From the NCBI GenBank assembly GCA_035297385.1, contig DATGZD010000127.1, positions 1 to 6,360 of the forward strand: a stretch of 6,360 nucleotides of DNA. The letters are read 5' to 3'. The translations under genes were made by a program, and so were the position numbers. How positions within the stretch are numbered: the stretch's first letter is position 1; each line of letters starts with the position of its first letter. Positions 4,996 through 6,360 of this stretch are shown here, one piece after another. This DNA comes from UBA11855 sp035297385 (GTDB lineage Archaea > Thermoproteota > Bathyarchaeia > Bathyarchaeales > Bathycorpusculaceae). The notes under the pieces were generated by a model. The model searched no databases, had not been told where the DNA came from, and saw only the letters and a list, made by a program, of their open reading frames with translations.

Positions 4996-5337
4996 TTGGC
5001 TCCAAAGAAGAGTGGTGAAGAGGAGAAGGTTAAGCGTATCCTAACTGACCCAAAGTTAGCTGGAATTAAGGCTATGCTTGAGAAAGATCATGCTATAGAT
5101 TGCATTATGCTGTTACATTTGGATCGCGGAAAATGGAAAGATGCTAAAGACTTTATGCGCGAGAATAAACTAACGCTAAGTGATGGGACTTTTAGGGCAA
5201 GAATGATTGAGATTGAAGATTTAGGCTTAGCCGAAAGCGAACGCATCGATCCCTTGAAAAAACTATACAAGAAGACTGAGTTTGGCGAAAAGGTTGCACA
5301 ACTTCTTCTCAAACTATTCGACCAGTTAGAAACTTGA
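4996..5337 (+). CDS. Small winged-helix DNA-binding protein, probable transcription regulator
   Basis: The 113-residue product starts at TTG, after an AGGTGTGA ribosome binding site, and has a lysine- and glutamate-rich N-terminus (MAPKKSGEEEKVKRIL). From about residue 32 it follows winged-helix order: helix 1 (AIDCIMLLHLDRG), helix 2 (KDAKDFMRENKL, 49-60), a turn and putative recognition helix (SDGTFRARMIEIEDLGL, 62-78), a wing with LYKKTEFGEKV (90-100), and a final amphipathic helix (AQLLLKLFDQL). The pattern 'LGL...YKKTEFGE' is typical of ArsR/PadR-like winged helices in archaea, where the wing precedes a dimerisation helix. There are no metal-binding or ligand-binding features, so the signal sensed is unknown. 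It is divergent from the ribosomal operon and ends at a terminator hairpin, so it is probably a single-gene transcript. Confidence 0.75.
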   Translation: MAPKKSGEEEKVKRILTDPKLAGIKAMLEKDHAIDCIMLLHLDRGKWKDAKDFMRENKLTLSDGTFRARMIEIEDLGLAESERIDPLKKLYKKTEFGEKVAQLLLKLFDQLET

Positions 5338-5347
5338 TTCCAAGGTG

Positions 5348-5372
5348 GCGGCGATCTTGCCGCTTTTATTTT
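5348..5372 (+). terminator. Intrinsic-type terminator after the winged-helix gene
   Basis: Eleven bases after the TGA stop, GCGGC (5348-5352) and GCCGC (5359-5363) form a perfect 5-bp stem around a 6-base loop, followed at once by TTTTATTTT (5364-5372). The GC stem stands out against AT-rich surroundings and its position fits transcript termination. Confidence 0.7.
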
Positions 5373-5409
5373 CATATTCTTAGGCTTTTGATTTAAGGTA
5401 GGGCATATC

Positions 5410-5517
5410 ATGGAGTTGATGGTATTGGCTAATGATAGAGAGTTTTCGATCTTTTTGTTTGATGTAGCTTTGCTGTGCTGTTTTGCATTCATTTTTGATA
5501 TTGTATTATCTTTATAA
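5410..5517 (+). CDS. Possible 35-residue membrane microprotein
   Basis: A short frame opens at ATG (5410), with AGGTAGGG ending about 7 bases upstream as a possible ribosome binding site, and stops at TAA (5515-5517). The predicted peptide has a charged N-terminal third (MELMVLANDREF) and a hydrophobic remainder (SIFLFDVALLCCFAFIFDIV) long enough to cross a membrane once. The region is T-rich, and T-rich codons give hydrophobic residues by chance, so this may be noise. No clear promoter lies between the terminator at 5348-5372 and the start. Low confidence. Confidence 0.25.
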   Translation: MELMVLANDREFSIFLFDVALLCCFAFIFDIVLSL

Positions 5518-5574
5518 TATGGTAATTTTGTAGTCGTGTTCTACACATAATAAATATGGTGTATTGAGTCATAA

Positions 5575-5625
5575 GATTTAAATGGGCATGCTATCCTACC
5601 ATACTCACTAATCCCAAAAGGAGGG
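5575..5625 (+). promoter_or_regulatory. Promoter and Shine-Dalgarno site of the pilin gene
   Basis: GATTTAAAT (5575-5583) is a good TATA match. It predicts a start near 5606, leaving a leader of about 30 bases. That leader contains AGGAGGG (5619-5625), a strong Shine-Dalgarno site, although the 12-13 bases to the ATG are more than the 9 seen elsewhere in the window. Confidence 0.65.
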
Positions 5626-5637
5626 ATAAAAGAGAAA

Positions 5638-6069
5638 ATGAACACAATAAGAAGAATTAGAAAAAACACAAAAGCACTCAGCCCCGTAGTCGCCTCAATC
5701 ATACTAATCGCTGTCACAGTCGCAGTTAGCATCGCAGTAGCAGCATGGATGGGCGCACTAAGCGTTGGCTTCATGCAAACAGAACAACTTCAAATAACAA
5801 ATGCAGACTTTTCCACTAATGGCCAAATCAAATTAGCAGTTCGCAACACAGGTACAATTGACATTGTAGTTGATACCGCAACGGTCAACGGTGCAACTTC
5901 AGGAGTAGCAATGCAAAATGCAACTACTAGTGCATCATTAACTGCAATACCCAAGAACAGTAACGGCGTTATAGTGGTGACTTATACTTGGGTGCCTGGC
6001 GAGAGTTATCAAATAAGATTGCTATCTACTAAGGGTACATGGTTCCCATACAATGCAGTCGCTCCATAA
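5638..6069 (+). CDS. Type IV pilin precursor, archaeal class III signal peptide
   Basis: The 143-residue product has the archaeal type IV pilin N-terminus (Pilin_N/DUF1628 type). A basic leader (MNTIRRIRKNTKA, 1-13) precedes the probable prepilin peptidase (PibD/EppA-like) cleavage site A13|L14. The mature protein would then start LSPVVASIILIAVTVAVSIA, a single hydrophobic helix (about 14-41) that forms the pilus core. The remaining ~100 residues are a beta-rich head with many Thr/Asn/Val residues (IKLAVRNTGTIDIVV, VIVVTYTWVPGESYQI) and no cysteines. The LSPVV start points to an adhesion-type pilus rather than archaellum filaments. The start is clear from the leader and the Shine-Dalgarno site. 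The assembly ATPase, membrane platform protein and peptidase are not in the window. Confidence 0.9.
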   Translation: MNTIRRIRKNTKALSPVVASIILIAVTVAVSIAVAAWMGALSVGFMQTEQLQITNADFSTNGQIKLAVRNTGTIDIVVDTATVNGATSGVAMQNATTSASLTAIPKNSNGVIVVTYTWVPGESYQIRLLSTKGTWFPYNAVAP

Positions 6070-6132
6070 GCAGCAATTTCCCAATTATTAACATAGTTTC
6101 AGGGGTAGGGTGTAAGATGAAGTCACTCTCAA

Positions 6133-6157
6133 TTTCCCTTTCTCTTGTTTCCTCTTT
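6133..6157 (+). terminator. Pyrimidine-rich tract between pilin and downstream gene, possible partial terminator
   Basis: A 25-base run of almost only T and C begins 63 bases after the pilin stop. It could act as a U-rich archaeal terminator, lowering expression of the gene at 6173 relative to the abundant pilin. No hairpin precedes it, and it could simply be leader sequence. Confidence 0.3.
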
Positions 6158-6164
6158 GGAGGTG
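6158..6164 (+). promoter_or_regulatory. Shine-Dalgarno site of the gene at 6173
   Basis: GGAGGTG lies 8 bases before the ATG at 6173 and is the strongest ribosome binding site on the plus strand, which confirms both gene and start. Confidence 0.8.
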
Positions 6165-6172
6165 CAAAAAGT

Positions 6173-6360
6173 ATGGTAGTAGAAATAAAAGAATATGGAT
6201 CAGCTGAACAAATCGCAGAAACCTTAGATAAACAAATAGGTGATACTAAAAGCACACTGGGTGAATACCTACGTAGATTAGATGAGATACGTAACATCGC
6301 AGAGAAATCTAAGAAAGTTCGTGAAGTCGTCATGAAGCTCGCAGGCAAGAAAACAACAAC
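6173..6360 (+). CDS. Partial charged helical protein downstream of pilin, function unknown
   Basis: The frame opens at ATG (6173-6175) behind a near-perfect Shine-Dalgarno site and continues past the window edge after 62 codons. The visible part is helical and highly charged: after MVVEIKEYGS it runs AEQIAETLDKQIGDTKSTLG, then EYLRRLDEIRNIAEKSKKVR and EVVMKLAGKK. The heptad-like spacing of Ile/Leu between charged residues suggests a coiled coil. There is no signal peptide or membrane segment at the N-terminus, so it starts in the cytoplasm. It lies 103 bases after the pilin on the same strand and may belong to the same pilus or surface locus. I do not recognise the family; a cytoplasmic accessory protein is one possibility, without direct support. 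Confidence 0.8.
   Translation, partial: MVVEIKEYGSAEQIAETLDKQIGDTKSTLGEYLRRLDEIRNIAEKSKKVREVVMKLAGKKTT

Noticed and set aside
5088..5492. 134-codon minus-strand frame opposite the winged-helix gene
   Set aside because: Its Ser-rich composition is what the antisense of the real gene gives, it lacks a ribosome binding site, and it runs over the terminator hairpin.
6117..6179. 20-codon frame starting at ATG 6117 and running over the start of the downstream gene
   Set aside because: It is out of frame with the gene at 6173, encodes a low-complexity Ser/Leu peptide from a pyrimidine tract, and overlaps the strong Shine-Dalgarno site of the real gene.

Overview
The window is an ordinary archaeal chromosome segment built around a ribosomal protein and RNA polymerase operon. 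On the minus strand, read from high to low coordinate, the order is rps13 (uS13), rps4 (uS4), rps11 (uS11), rpoD (RNAP subunit D), rpl18e (eL18), rpl13 (uL13), rps9 (uS9), rpoN (RNAP subunit N). This order, together with eL18, RpoN, a ferredoxin-bearing RpoD and TATA/BRE-like promoters, is specific to Archaea. The two complete 4Fe-4S motifs in RpoD, the 'LSPVVA' type IV pilin and the moderate-to-low GC suggest a TACK-group archaeon, possibly Bathyarchaeia-like. That placement is inference from style, not from a phylogeny.

Layout. Positions 1-540 hold two minus-strand genes of unknown function: the N-terminal part of a small alpha/beta protein that runs off the left edge, and a complete 95-residue hypothetical protein. 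A 188-base gap with no gene I can support follows, then the eight-gene operon (727-4588). Its genes are packed with gaps of 2 to 11 bases or overlaps of 3 to 4 bases, except for an 80-base gap before rpoD that holds a perfect 6-bp hairpin and a TATA-like sequence. A strong BRE/TATA promoter sits just upstream of rps13. About 400 bases separate rps13 from a divergent plus-strand gene for a small winged-helix DNA-binding protein (4996-5337), which ends at an intrinsic-type terminator. After about 300 mostly gene-free bases comes a type IV pilin precursor gene (5638-6069) with its own promoter, followed by the start of a helical, charged protein that runs off the right edge.

How the genes work together. 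uS13, uS4, uS11 and uS9 go to the small ribosomal subunit and eL18 and uL13 to the large one; RpoD and RpoN belong to the RNAP assembly platform. Tight spacing and Shine-Dalgarno sites inside the preceding coding regions point to translational coupling along one transcript. The most unusual point is rps11: its family N-terminus aligns to a CTG codon overlapping the rps4 stop, preceded by a perfect Shine-Dalgarno site, so an ATG/GTG/TTG-only gene caller would cut off its first 40 residues. I found no CRISPR array, transposon, rRNA or convincing tRNA, and no clear new multi-gene system.
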